Positions 1 to 9,824 of a DNA stretch of 64,000 nucleotides are shown here, piece by piece (the first letter of the stretch is position 1; each line of letters begins with the position of its first letter). The position numbers were made by a program, and so were the translations under genes. Below the pieces are notes generated by a model, which was not told the DNA's origin, did not search any database, and saw nothing but the letters and a program-made list of their open reading frames with translations. The DNA lies in contig NZ_PEDL01000001.1 in the NCBI RefSeq assembly GCF_002735925.1, forward strand, positions 557,969 to 621,968, given 5' to 3'. Source of the stretch: Sporanaerobium hydrogeniformans (GTDB lineage Bacteria; Bacillota; Clostridia; Lachnospirales; Cellulosilyticaceae).

Positions 1-429
1 GCTGTAATGAAGGAAGTAAAGAAACTGAAAAGAACAGACAGCAATGATAAGGATATCGTGTTTCGTTTAGAGAGAATTATAGCAACAATCTGGCAGATAC
101 ACCCCTTTAGAGAGGGCAACACTAGAACTTGTATTGTATTTGCTGTACTACTAGCAAAACACCTTGGCTTTGAAGTCAATCATGAGCTCTTTAAAGTCCA
201 TTCGGCTTATGTGAGAAATGCCTTGGTATGGGCATCTCAAGGAATTTACTCGAAACACGAATATCTTGAACGAATTTTTGCCGATGCAATATTAGGCGAT
301 AGCCTTAATGAGGATGATGTTTCTGCTACTGTAACTGGAAACTATGAAAGCATTGGAGAATATAAGGTTAAAGATTATGTGGAGCGTCCACATGAGTACG
401 TGAAAGGTAAGGAAATGCGTAACAATTAA
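1..429 (+). CDS. Fic family protein, C-terminal part (5' end outside window)
   Basis: The reading frame is open from the first base, so the gene starts to the left of the window. The visible 142 codons contain a canonical Fic core, HPFREGNTRT (nt 100-129), which matches HPFx(D/E)GN(G/K)R. In this family the His is the catalytic base, the acidic residue binds Mg2+ and the Arg contacts phosphates; Fic enzymes usually transfer AMP from ATP to a Ser, Thr or Tyr of a target protein. The inhibitory helix that would tell a toxin from a regulated enzyme is not visible, because the N-terminus is missing. The stop codon lies 18 nt before the GTG of the large NTPase gene, so the two are probably one transcript. 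The pairing suggests, but does not prove, a joint role in defence. Confidence 0.85.
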   Translation, partial: AVMKEVKKLKRTDSNDKDIVFRLERIIATIWQIHPFREGNTRTCIVFAVLLAKHLGFEVNHELFKVHSAYVRNALVWASQGIYSKHEYLERIFADAILGDSLNEDDVSATVTGNYESIGEYKVKDYVERPHEYVKGKEMRNN

Positions 430-447
430 AAGAAGGTGGTGTTTATA

Positions 448-3400
448 GTGGAGAAACAGAATAATGCTGGTGCAATAGCTTCCAATGCTGGCGATGACTT
501 TCATCTGATTTGGGCGGGTAAAAAATTATTAGATATATTGAAACCTAATAGTAAGCTAACAGCAATATCAGTTGAAGGTCCTACATGGGCAGACTCAATA
601 GAAATTGAGGACGAACAAAAACTATATTCTATTGACTTGGCCGAGTATTATGGAGGGATAGATTTTGAACAAGCTAATAGTGTTATTTTCTCGCAGTTAA
701 AGTATAGTGCTTATCAAACGGATAAACCGTGGACAGCATCTGGATTGTGTGCGAAGACAAGTAAAACAAAGGATAATTCCATTATCCATCGCTTGGCCGA
801 TACGTATAATGGGTTCAATACTCAGTTTGGAGATGTTTCAGAAAAGCTAACGCTAAAATTGGTTAGTAACCGAAAATTACATCAAGAGTTTTCGGCACAT
901 ATCGGTGAATGCATAACTCTTCTTAAAGAAAAAGGATATAAACGAACTGGGGACTTACTGAAAAATGTATCACCTGAATGTAAAAAGGATATTGAAAAAT
1001 TGCAGAAGGCTTCCGGTCTTACATCGGCTTCCTTTATTAAATTCTTACTAATCTTAGATTTTGACGATTGCGGTACCAACATTCGGAGTATTCATAGGGC
1101 TGAAATTATCCAGCAGTTAGGTAAATGGAGTACAGGTAATTTGCGTAGCAAATATGATTCTTTGATTAAGCATATTAGGGAAATGATGATGCCTGAAAGC
1201 TCTATCGGATTTCCCATGGATAGAAACTATGTATTAGCCGCATTGGATACAAGTAGCAACGAACTGTTTCCTGCTCCATCAAAAATAGAAGATTTAAAAA
1301 ATGGATATATCGAACGTAATTTAAGTAATATGATTCTTGATAGCGTTCAAGATAGCCAGAAAAATATTATTTGCATTCAAGCAACTGCAGGTATTGGCAA
1401 GACAACATTTGTAAGCCATATTAAGGAACTATTGCCAGAGAATTCTGTGTCTATTTTATACGATTGCTATGGAGGCGGTGCTTTTTTACAAGAGAGTGAG
1501 CGTAGGCATTTAACAGGGGTAGCTATCCCACAAATCTGCAATACCTTAGCAACGGAATGTGGAACAGAATGGCTTATTGGTAACCCGACGCATGTTTATG
1601 AATATTGGAGACAGTTAAACCAACGATTAGAATCTGCCTTGTTTTATGCAAAACAACAAAATCCTGATGCCGTAGTAGCAATTATTGTTGATGCAGCTGA
1701 TAATGCTATGATTGCCTCAGATTTATTTAACGAAGAATGCTTTTTAAAAGGACTGTTGCGACAGGTTCTCCCCGAAGGGGTGTTTTTGATTGTTACTACA
1801 AGAACAGAAAGAGCTCATTTAATTCCATTCAATGACAAACCGGTGACTATAGATCTACCGGCATTTAATCTTAATGAAAGTTCACAGCATATTCGTTCTG
1901 TGTTCAATGATGCAACTGATGCAGAATGCAAAGATTTTCATTTGCTTAGCAATGAAAATCCTCGTATGCAGTCATATCTATTATCAGGAGCTTTGTCGAT
2001 AGCTGACATACTGTTGCAGATAAAACCAAATGGCAAAACTATGGAATCATTATTTAAAGGATTTGTTAGCGCAGTCAAAGTGCAATATGATAAGCTGATA
2101 GACGTAGATATGCTGTTTGCGGCATTAATTAATCTACCAAGACCTATTCCAATCGGAGTGTTTTGCGAGTTGCTTTCCTTAAGCCAAGATGCGCTCCTAA
2201 GTATTAGCGTGGAATGCCATCAAGGCTTTTATATGGATAAAACAAACATCTTACTTAAAGATGAAGATTTTGAAACATACTTAAGAACTCACCATAATGA
2301 CAATACAATGGCATTTCAAAGTATTGCGGATTATATGTACGCCAATAGAGCAACAAATCCATACTGCGCTAGATATGTACACATTTTTATTGATAAGGCA
2401 AATGATTTTGAACGACTAGTCCAAATTGCTTTAGATGAAAAAATCGATGATTCCGATATCGGGTTGGTGCAAGTTAATCAAGCAATGAAACATCGCATAC
2501 AATTTGCCCTCAAGAGATCAGAAATGAAAATCGCTCCAAACCAACTGTTGGCATGCAAATTGGTTTATCAATTAATTGATTATAATGCTAAAGAAGATGC
2601 ACTTAATGAATTTTTAAGGAATGCACCTAATGAGGCAGTTTTGTATTGTGATGAGATGTCTGTTTATAATGTTTTTCATACGGAGGCACATGATTTCGAC
2701 AGTTTAGCGAGATCTGCACTTGTATTTTCATATTTACCGTTCTACCATACAGATGTTCGCCAATACATAAAAAGTTATTTGGCAAATGCCGAGTTTTATT
2801 TCAATAAAGATGAAAATGAGCATGGATATCACTCACGACCAAGTACAGATAATATAGTTGATACAGCTGAAGCGATGTTAAGATTAGGTGAAACACAAAA
2901 AGCTGTAAATTTGCTCTGCGGTTGGAATCCCAAAAAAGTTACCACAAAACATATTTTTAGAATTTTTCTTAAACTCTTGAAGAATGAAGATGTTAGCATC
3001 TGTAATTTATTGCTTACACAAAAATGGTCAAGTCCTAACAAACTGGCAATTGTATGTGCGTATATCTCATTGGGTAAAGAGCCGCCCCAAATATTTGTGG
3101 AGTATCTTGTAAAACTATTTGGGAAAATTAATCTCATTCCAGCGACTCGTTTCAGCTATAGGCAGGTACTCTTATTTACAGAATACATTTTCCATACCGA
3201 AAGTGCGGATTTTGCAGGAAAATTATTAGACAAGTTCTCTGTAAACAATAAATTTTCTAGAGTCCCATCTGTATATATGGAAGAAGAAAAACAAGAATTT
3301 TTATATGTGCTACGCTATCATGCCCTAAGGCATATATGCAAAGAAGAACAAATAGCATTAAGTGATTTATGGGAAAGTAAAGAAAAAGCGGCATCAAAAC

Positions 3401-6400
3401 AGGATACAGAAAACAAGAAATCATTTAAGCAAATGGTTGATTTCCTATTTCCGCTTTATTTGTTGCGGCTAAATTGTATTCAAAATAGTAATGGACTATT
3501 AAATGTATGCAACAAAACGCTATCTGAATTGGAACGATCAGCATGGAATTTTCATACATACGAGAAGCAACAATTGTTAGAAGCAGGATTGCTTGTATTT
3601 GTTGAATCAATATCGTATGCTGATTTTACTCAAAAAGAATTTAAAGATTTAATAAGCAAGGTATTAAGTATGTGCAATACTGCACCTCAATTTAAAACAA
3701 AGCTATTAGATAAGCTCGTATGCAATGAAAATGCCTCTATGGCTGCATTGGTAATATTGAGCGATATTAATAGTAATTATGAAAAATATCCCGCTTCAGC
3801 AAGAGAAATGTCTGAGGTTTATTTAACTTGTGCTCAAATAGGAAGACAAATTCAAAGTGATTTAGGAGTTAAATATTTCAAAAAAGCAATAGAATGTACA
3901 AAAGGATTAGATTACGAGGCCTATAGAAAGCTTTATCTTTATAAGTCGTTGGCAGATAAAATAGGAATGGCGGATATAGACAATCCTAAACTTGCATATA
4001 AAATCATAAGGTTGTGCGAGGATTTTTGCCGAAAAATGGGAGATGAAAAGAATTTCCCATATAAAGAGTCTATAGGGTCAGTAGCTATCATATCTCCTAA
4101 AAGTATTTGGGGGTCACTTTGTCGTTTAGATGATAGAGACGATCATAATGGATTTTCGCTACAAGATACTGCTTCTATTGCGCTAACTACACTATTAAGC
4201 GCAGATAAAATTTCTATTGAAGAAACTGTATCTTTAATGGGTATATTACTCCCTGATTTATCATCTCAATACAACGATTTGGTGGATATACTTTTAGAAA
4301 GAATATCTAAGGAAAAACCATCTCGACAAAAACCAATACTGGAAATTTTGACACATGATATTTTATATAATATTCCTATGGATGAAAAGGAATATAGAAG
4401 TAAGAGGATAGTGGAGTATTTAGACTCAAATCTATTGTCTCCCGAATTAGGTACAGATAAAATCAAAGCTATGCATAGCTTTTTGCAGCAAATCCAAGAT
4501 AGAAATCATGTTGAGTTTACTTCAAAAACTGAGCAGACAAATCGTATTGATATAAAGCAATTTTTATCTGAAGTTCATGTTTCATCTCAGGAAATACTTC
4601 GGGACAGACTCCACTTACTATCAACAGCAGATAAAGAATTATTTGTAGCAGAGTGGTTGGAAAATCTCTTGCCTAATCAATATGTAACTTCGCTACAATG
4701 GCTATTAGAAATTGTGGCAAGTGATTTTTATCGATATGGAAGCAATAAAATGCTAATAAACATTGCTGGTTTTGTAGACAGTAGAAAAGAATGGCCCTCA
4801 ATAGAAAAATGGCGTAGCGACACTTCTATGCAAAAATACTATATAGAATTATTTGGAAAAGAATTGCTACATCTATATGGTGGCTATGAGGAGACTTACA
4901 AGTCGTTATTAACAATTTTTCCAGCCAATGCTCAAGTGCAATATGAAGCTTTCTTAAGTTACGTGGCAAATCATACTGGATTGTATGACGAGCAACTGGT
5001 AAAGGTAATTTGTCGAATGTCTGATGTTCTTTCTTTGGAGGGAGCAATAAAGTTATTAAATTGGTCAACAGACAATGAAATGCTATATCTTCATCTTGCG
5101 TCAGGAGACGGGGTGGAGTATGGTAGCGAGATAATAGCCAATGAAAATATTAGTTATCCGGTTGAATGCTTTATTTGGCGATTGTTAGGTCATAAAGATA
5201 CAGGGATTCGCTGTAAAGCAGCACATGCCTTGTTGCATGCTAGTAAGCTTGGGAATTTGGAGTTGGTAACAAATATCTCACAATTGTACCATACACAAAT
5301 ACCAAAATCCTACATGGATGAAGACAACTACTTTTTCTTAGAATCAGCACGAGTTTGGTATCTGGCGACCTGTTTACGTATTGCAAAAGAAAATCCTATA
5401 TCGCTGCTTTCCATATATCCGTTTTTTAAATCTATTGCATGTAGTGGCGAAGTAGTGCATGCCTTGCAAAGAAGATTGGCAAGAGAAATTTGTTTATTGC
5501 TTTCACCACATTGTGACACAGATGGAATGGCACAACTTGATGTATGTGATAAATGTATATCCAGTAAAAATATTGATAACACAAGAAAATATCAACGAGA
5601 AAACGCAGGTGACTCAGAAAAATGGAAATTCAATTTTGATACAATGGACACATTGCGATACTGGTATGATGATGTCGCTAAAATATTTGGATGCGCACAA
5701 AATGAAGTGGCTAATGATTGTGATTATTTTATTGCACAATTCGGGATTACAAACGAAAAATGCAGAAAATGGAATAAAGGATTTTTAATTCAACAGGATT
5801 ATAGTAAGACATATAATAATCATGGTACTATTCCGACGGTTGAAACGCTTGAAAAATATGCAGAATGGCACGCAATGTTTTATGTAGCGGATAAGTACCG
5901 TCAGACTAGAGAAACAGTTGAAAATGATTATAAAACCTATGATTCGTGGCTAAAAGGATATTTACCGGGAAAAGATGGATTGTGGTGTTTTGAATTCCGC
6001 AGTCATGTTCCGCTACTCCCATTTCTTTGGGATTTTACAAAAGCAGTAGAAAGCAAACCAAATCCACACTATGTTATTCCAAAGAATTTGCCAAAGTCAA
6101 TGATCGAGCATTCATTAGGAATTTCATTGGATTTAAGGTATTCAGCTCATTTTCAACAAAGCAACCGATATATTCGAGTACAAAGTGGTTTTGTGGATAA
6201 AGAAAATATTCATAAGCTAGTCAATGAATTTCATAAACCCAACACAGAATTTTTTGACTTTTATCATAATGCTGATGGATATAGATACGGCAAAAACCCT
6301 GCATTTTTTCTTTATCCAACATGTGATACTATTACCACTTTCCCAGACTATGCACTAGATAAAAAGGATTTATTATTAAAGGATTATCTTACTGCATCCA

Positions 6401-6777
6401 ATTATTTGATGGGATTGTCACAGGATTTTGAAAAGTGTTTCAAGTTATCAAGAGATAAGCAAATTTTATATACAAGAGTATGTAATGATAAGAACATTCC
6501 TGTTCAGATGTATCATTGGAGCGAACCTGAAAATGAAAGTGGATATGAAAAACATAGCACTTATGGAAATCTGGTAAGTATAAAAAAGGAATGTTTGGTG
6601 GAAAAATTAAAAGTAAAAAACCAGGCTATTGTATTCGAGGTTTTAATATCATTTGAGGATGACAGCTATAAGTTTTATGGAATTCCAAGTAAAGGCATTA
6701 AGAAAAAGTATTTTTATGTTATAGATCCAGATGGCGACGGAAACTTAACTTTTCTATATAGAACAAGAAATTGCTAA
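448..6777 (+). CDS. Large nuclease-STAND NTPase, Avs-like anti-phage defence protein
   Basis: A 2109-aa protein. I chose the GTG at 448 because AGAAGGTGGT sits 7 nt upstream; the earlier in-frame GTGs overlap that site. The N-terminal ~290 residues look like a Cap4/DUF4297-type nuclease: an acidic VEGP (E43), following Asp residues, then SQLKYS (Q83-x-K85) as a degenerate PD-(D/E)XK core. A P-loop follows (AGIGKTT, ~314-320), preceded by QAT and followed by a YDCYGGG motif. The Walker B-like IIVDAADNA lies near 412-420. The remaining ~1500 residues are helical and repeat-like, as expected for a STAND sensor. Known Avs proteins bind phage terminase or portal, oligomerise and activate a nuclease. 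Size and order fit that group, but the exact subtype cannot be assigned by eye. It may instead be another Cap4-NTPase fusion. Confidence 0.7.
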   Translation: MEKQNNAGAIASNAGDDFHLIWAGKKLLDILKPNSKLTAISVEGPTWADSIEIEDEQKLYSIDLAEYYGGIDFEQANSVIFSQLKYSAYQTDKPWTASGLCAKTSKTKDNSIIHRLADTYNGFNTQFGDVSEKLTLKLVSNRKLHQEFSAHIGECITLLKEKGYKRTGDLLKNVSPECKKDIEKLQKASGLTSASFIKFLLILDFDDCGTNIRSIHRAEIIQQLGKWSTGNLRSKYDSLIKHIREMMMPESSIGFPMDRNYVLAALDTSSNELFPAPSKIEDLKNGYIERNLSNMILDSVQDSQKNIICIQATAGIGKTTFVSHIKELLPENSVSILYDCYGGGAFLQESERRHLTGVAIPQICNTLATECGTEWLIGNPTHVYEYWRQLNQRLESALFYAKQQNPDAVVAIIVDAADNAMIASDLFNEECFLKGLLRQVLPEGVFLIVTTRTERAHLIPFNDKPVTIDLPAFNLNESSQHIRSVFNDATDAECKDFHLLSNENPRMQSYLLSGALSIADILLQIKPNGKTMESLFKGFVSAVKVQYDKLIDVDMLFAALINLPRPIPIGVFCELLSLSQDALLSISVECHQGFYMDKTNILLKDEDFETYLRTHHNDNTMAFQSIADYMYANRATNPYCARYVHIFIDKANDFERLVQIALDEKIDDSDIGLVQVNQAMKHRIQFALKRSEMKIAPNQLLACKLVYQLIDYNAKEDALNEFLRNAPNEAVLYCDEMSVYNVFHTEAHDFDSLARSALVFSYLPFYHTDVRQYIKSYLANAEFYFNKDENEHGYHSRPSTDNIVDTAEAMLRLGETQKAVNLLCGWNPKKVTTKHIFRIFLKLLKNEDVSICNLLLTQKWSSPNKLAIVCAYISLGKEPPQIFVEYLVKLFGKINLIPATRFSYRQVLLFTEYIFHTESADFAGKLLDKFSVNNKFSRVPSVYMEEEKQEFLYVLRYHALRHICKEEQIALSDLWESKEKAASKQDTENKKSFKQMVDFLFPLYLLRLNCIQNSNGLLNVCNKTLSELERSAWNFHTYEKQQLLEAGLLVFVESISYADFTQKEFKDLISKVLSMCNTAPQFKTKLLDKLVCNENASMAALVILSDINSNYEKYPASAREMSEVYLTCAQIGRQIQSDLGVKYFKKAIECTKGLDYEAYRKLYLYKSLADKIGMADIDNPKLAYKIIRLCEDFCRKMGDEKNFPYKESIGSVAIISPKSIWGSLCRLDDRDDHNGFSLQDTASIALTTLLSADKISIEETVSLMGILLPDLSSQYNDLVDILLERISKEKPSRQKPILEILTHDILYNIPMDEKEYRSKRIVEYLDSNLLSPELGTDKIKAMHSFLQQIQDRNHVEFTSKTEQTNRIDIKQFLSEVHVSSQEILRDRLHLLSTADKELFVAEWLENLLPNQYVTSLQWLLEIVASDFYRYGSNKMLINIAGFVDSRKEWPSIEKWRSDTSMQKYYIELFGKELLHLYGGYEETYKSLLTIFPANAQVQYEAFLSYVANHTGLYDEQLVKVICRMSDVLSLEGAIKLLNWSTDNEMLYLHLASGDGVEYGSEIIANENISYPVECFIWRLLGHKDTGIRCKAAHALLHASKLGNLELVTNISQLYHTQIPKSYMDEDNYFFLESARVWYLATCLRIAKENPISLLSIYPFFKSIACSGEVVHALQRRLAREICLLLSPHCDTDGMAQLDVCDKCISSKNIDNTRKYQRENAGDSEKWKFNFDTMDTLRYWYDDVAKIFGCAQNEVANDCDYFIAQFGITNEKCRKWNKGFLIQQDYSKTYNNHGTIPTVETLEKYAEWHAMFYVADKYRQTRETVENDYKTYDSWLKGYLPGKDGLWCFEFRSHVPLLPFLWDFTKAVESKPNPHYVIPKNLPKSMIEHSLGISLDLRYSAHFQQSNRYIRVQSGFVDKENIHKLVNEFHKPNTEFFDFYHNADGYRYGKNPAFFLYPTCDTITTFPDYALDKKDLLLKDYLTASNYLMGLSQDFEKCFKLSRDKQILYTRVCNDKNIPVQMYHWSEPENESGYEKHSTYGNLVSIKKECLVEKLKVKNQAIVFEVLISFEDDSYKFYGIPSKGIKKKYFYVIDPDGDGNLTFLYRTRNC

Positions 6778-6947
6778 TGAATAGTTTTAAGACAATAGGA
6801 AACATATTATGGACTACTATATATGGTGTCTGTGTCTTTCAAAACTTATCGAATAATTACTTTGAAAGTAATGCTTTTGTAGTGTATTATGTAGCAAAAT
6901 TAGAAAATGTTAAGAGCAAACTACTCAAACACCCCTTGAAGCGATAA
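6777..6947 (+). CDS. Possible 56-aa ORF translationally coupled to the Avs-like gene
   Basis: The ATG overlaps the stop codon of the preceding gene (TAATG), the classic arrangement for translational coupling, and the frame stays open for 56 codons. The protein starts MNSFKTIGNILW, has a short hydrophobic stretch and ends in a basic tail (KSKLLKHPLKR). I recognise no family. No separate Shine-Dalgarno site is evident, which is acceptable for a coupled gene but also compatible with a chance ORF. It could be a small accessory protein of the Fic/Avs-like operon. Confidence 0.3.
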   Translation: MNSFKTIGNILWTTIYGVCVFQNLSNNYFESNAFVVYYVAKLENVKSKLLKHPLKR

Positions 6948-6961
6948 AACAGATGACATAA

Positions 6962-7108
6962 AAAGATGGTAAGGTTGCACAAAGTCAGCGCAAAATATGC
7001 ATGATTTATATGGATTTATTGGTAAAAATCACTAAAAAACCAGTTGATTTATTCACTGCTACAAGGCACGTTGAGTGTGTTGTCTTGATGTCAAGGGTGG
7101 AGAAGTAG
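6962..7108 (+). pseudogene. rlmD: RlmD/RumA-like C-terminal tail 1 (probable left att region)
   Basis: An orphan open stretch without a plausible start ends in KPVDLFTATRHVECVVLMSRVEK split over nt 7034-7105, then TAG. The PVDLF-x-x-T-x-HVExVVLMSR pattern is the C-terminus of the 23S rRNA (uracil-C5) methyltransferase family RlmD/RumA. No methyltransferase body precedes it; the Avs-like gene does. Two further copies of the HVE(C/T)(V/L)V(L/M)MS(R/K) tail occur at 58597 and 61019, with different codons. I read this copy as the gene end carried by, or left at, an insertion junction, with the prophage element starting just inside it. The family call rests on motif recognition alone. Confidence 0.65.
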
Positions 7109-7134
7109 AAGGATTGCAAATGCCTATATAAATA

Positions 7135-7202
7135 AAGGGTTTCCAGACATTGAGCTTTTCTATAGGCTACTTTGCCGGAGGTTCTCATATCAGGAAACCC
7201 TT
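7135..7202. terminator. Long-loop hairpin, possible bidirectional terminator
   Basis: AAGGGTTTCC (7135-7144) is perfectly complementary to GGAAACCCTT (7193-7202), with a ~48-nt loop. On the plus strand it is followed by ATTTTTATTG; on the minus strand the arm is followed by TATTTATAT. It lies between the RlmD-like tail and the end of the minus-strand restriction operon, so it could stop transcription from both sides. The long loop makes this a moderate call. Confidence 0.4.
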
Positions 7203-7247
7203 ATTTTTATTGTTTGAGGTAACATAATCAACTGCCCTGAAAGTGAT

Positions 7248-7309
7248 AGGGTTGAGTTGACAGGTTAGATAACGCCTATTTTTGTAGGGGTTGAGTTGAC
7301 AGGATAGAT
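7248..7309. repeat. Two direct repeats of a ~23-bp unit just 3' of the restriction operon
   Basis: GGTTGAGTTGACAGG followed by (T/A)TAGAT occurs twice, at 7248-7270 and 7286-7309, 39 bp apart. Both copies lie in the 50 bp next to the stop codon of the Res gene and about 140-200 bp inside RlmD-like tail 1. The position near the presumed left end fits recombinase accessory or regulator binding sites. I know of no matching described element. Confidence 0.6.
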
Positions 7310-7316
7310 GTAGAAT

Positions 7317-9824
7317 TTAATCTTCTCTCTCCGCATCTGTATCGAAAATTCTGTCAAGCTCCTCATTTGATATAATGCCACGTACTTTGTTTCTAACCGT
7401 TGTTTTTCCCATATCAAGACGATAGAAATGGTCACGACCATCCACACCTTTTTTTAGTCGAATAAGTTGAATCCTACCAAATTTATCCCAGTGTTTCTCA
7501 GCAAATTTTGCTAATCCTACAGCTTTGGGGTAATTGTCTTTACGACTAGGGTCATGAGGTTCAAGAATGTCGAAAACATAACCTTCTGTATCAGCTCTCA
7601 CAACTACCAAATCTGGGAACATGGAAGTGGTAACGCCGTTAACTTCATACGGAATTTCGAGTGACCATTTTTTACGATCAAGATTACGCAACCAGCAAAT
7701 AGCGCCATTTTTTAGTTCTTCATCAATAACTCCGCTTTCCCATTTATTTAGTGATGTTTGGAATGTGCCATCCTCAGCACAGTAGAGATGTTGTTCAAAC
7801 TTTATTCTATCGTCTGGCAGATAAAAATCGATTGAATCCGGCAATACCCATGGCACTGCAATTGGTTGTGCTGAAGCGTTGATTAATCTTTCATAAACAT
7901 TCTTTCGTGCCTCATTTAGCTTTGCAATGGCGCGTTTGTTATTTTCATACAGTGTAATAAATTCTTCCTCTGCGAAATCATTTATTCTTTCCATTGCATT
8001 AGTATCATTTGTAAGAACGATTATTTCAACTTTTACATCAATATGATCCCTGGTACTATTCCGAATCCAATATTCTTTGTGCAAGCCTTCCCCTAACAAT
8101 TTTCCTGATTGTTCAAAATGACGAGAAATATCAAACTCTGATACTGTCATAGTCTGTGAGGACTCATCAAAAGAATAGGCATTGTCTCCATAATCAAATG
8201 TCAACGTGCCAAGCTCAAAGCCAGTGATTGCAGCTACTCGGTTTTCAAAATCACCACTTTCTTTGATCCGCGTGATTTCCTCATGCATTTTTAACAACAC
8301 TGCGTTTTTGATAGTCTTTTGAGCTTCTAAGTCGATACCATCCATGGTAAGAGCACGAGAAATCTGAATTAATAATTTTAATGGTGCTTGCTTACGAACT
8401 GAATCTATCCGGTAAGTGATGAGGTTATCCATTGCATCAAACACGTCTGTATATGCCAAGTTTCGCCCTAATGTTACAAGCTCTTTGTTAGTTCCTGTTT
8501 CTGTTGGCATAATTGCTTCACTGTCACGTAAAGCATTAACAACATTTTTTACCGTTTCTTCATCAAAGTATGGAAGGAATAAGCTGACGCTGTTAAGTTC
8601 AGCATCAGAAGATATCCTTCTGGCCAAAGGTGTACGAATAACTCGCCCTAACAATTGAGCAATATAAGTATAATCCTGCGCACTACGGAATGACATCATT
8701 GTTTCGGCACGTGGACAATCCCATCCTGTAGAGAGATTCATTTTGAAGAATACAACCATCACATTTTCTTCGTCATTTATTCTAGACGCTTCTATTTGTT
8801 GTATTTCAACATCACGTACTTTAAGTGTGCCACGGTCATTGAATGTATGCACGACTTCACCTGGCTGTAATTTGCGTCCTATTGTTTCTTCTAGTAAATC
8901 AATACAAGTTCCTAAATCAGTATGAGTTGCTTCACGCTCATTGCCATCTTCAACCTGTATAACAAGAATAGGGTTCACCATTTTCTCGTCTTCGCGCTCA
9001 CAGTAGGATTTCCAATGAGCACATTTTTTGCGCCAATTATCTACTGCACCTTTAAACATTGTCATATCGGCAGTTAATTGAATATCTGGATAGTGTATGA
9101 TGATTCTGTCTTTCAACAAACCGGACTCACGTACCTGCTCAGGTGGAACGATGACTTTCTGGACGGTTGATGTCGTTCCGGCAATTAAATTATCAAATCT
9201 CTGGGGTGTCGCTGTCACACCGATCACTAAAGGCATGACACAAAGTCCGTCTTCTTTACTGCCTTTAATAAATTTTTGCATTATTGACTGTGCCTTGTTT
9301 TCTGCTTGAACGGAGGTATAGGTACCCCTATGCGCTTCATCAATCACCACATAAAATTGTTTAGGACTGCGCTTAGCAGTATTAGTAAGTGTTTCCCAGA
9401 TGGAATATTGGCGTGTATCTGAAGTCCCTGTTAGCAGTTTATCAGAACCGAGTTTTTGAGTATTTAAAAAGTAAATGCAACCACCCTCGAAATATTCAAT
9501 GTTAAAGGTTGATTCTATTGTTACCAGATCACGAACACGAATTTTGTCAGATTTACTTTCAATCTTCAGCCTTGTTTGTTCGTTAAGCTCCGGTGAATCG
9601 GATAGCCAAATGAAAACAGAATCTGGCTCTCCAATGCTGTCAGCACTGCCATATAATATATCCTCAAAAAGTGTTGTCATAATGATAGTTTTTCCTGAAC
9701 CCGTAGGGGCGGAAAAGGATATTATCTGTGGATCGCGTTCGCTCCACATCAAATGCGCTTTATTAATTTTATCATGTAGTTCGGCAAGGGCCGTTTCCTG
9801 AAAAGGAAATAATATATCTCTCAT
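7317..9824 (-). CDS. res: Type III-like restriction helicase-nuclease (Res)
   Basis: An 835-aa SF2 helicase with motif I APTGSGKT (39-46), DEAH (162-165), GVTATPQRF (~202-210) and a motif VI QLLGRVIRTP in the middle. The C-terminal part has FPDLVVVR followed by FDILEPHD, in the place where Type III Res nucleases carry PD...(D/E)xK; here the expected Lys is not in the usual spot, so the active site is either a variant or a different fold. Its start codon ATG directly abuts the TGA of the upstream mod gene (9825), the usual mod-res order. With Mod it would cleave DNA carrying inverted unmethylated sites, using ATP to travel along DNA. It is the last gene of the six-gene minus-strand operon. Confidence 0.85.
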   Translation of the reverse strand: MRDILFPFQETALAELHDKINKAHLMWSERDPQIISFSAPTGSGKTIIMTTLFEDILYGSADSIGEPDSVFIWLSDSPELNEQTRLKIESKSDKIRVRDLVTIESTFNIEYFEGGCIYFLNTQKLGSDKLLTGTSDTRQYSIWETLTNTAKRSPKQFYVVIDEAHRGTYTSVQAENKAQSIMQKFIKGSKEDGLCVMPLVIGVTATPQRFDNLIAGTTSTVQKVIVPPEQVRESGLLKDRIIIHYPDIQLTADMTMFKGAVDNWRKKCAHWKSYCEREDEKMVNPILVIQVEDGNEREATHTDLGTCIDLLEETIGRKLQPGEVVHTFNDRGTLKVRDVEIQQIEASRINDEENVMVVFFKMNLSTGWDCPRAETMMSFRSAQDYTYIAQLLGRVIRTPLARRISSDAELNSVSLFLPYFDEETVKNVVNALRDSEAIMPTETGTNKELVTLGRNLAYTDVFDAMDNLITYRIDSVRKQAPLKLLIQISRALTMDGIDLEAQKTIKNAVLLKMHEEITRIKESGDFENRVAAITGFELGTLTFDYGDNAYSFDESSQTMTVSEFDISRHFEQSGKLLGEGLHKEYWIRNSTRDHIDVKVEIIVLTNDTNAMERINDFAEEEFITLYENNKRAIAKLNEARKNVYERLINASAQPIAVPWVLPDSIDFYLPDDRIKFEQHLYCAEDGTFQTSLNKWESGVIDEELKNGAICWLRNLDRKKWSLEIPYEVNGVTTSMFPDLVVVRADTEGYVFDILEPHDPSRKDNYPKAVGLAKFAEKHWDKFGRIQLIRLKKGVDGRDHFYRLDMGKTTVRNKVRGIISNEELDRIFDTDAERED

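Noticed and set aside
5459..5788. A 109-codon frame inside the Avs-like gene
   Set aside because: It overlaps in another frame, lacks a ribosome binding site and shows no recognisable domain, while the main frame is continuous.
7006..7188. A 60-codon minus-strand frame and its counterpart at 58621-58827 as real genes
   Set aside because: Both are the antisense of the RlmD-like tails; their mutual similarity is explained by the plus-strand coding homology.
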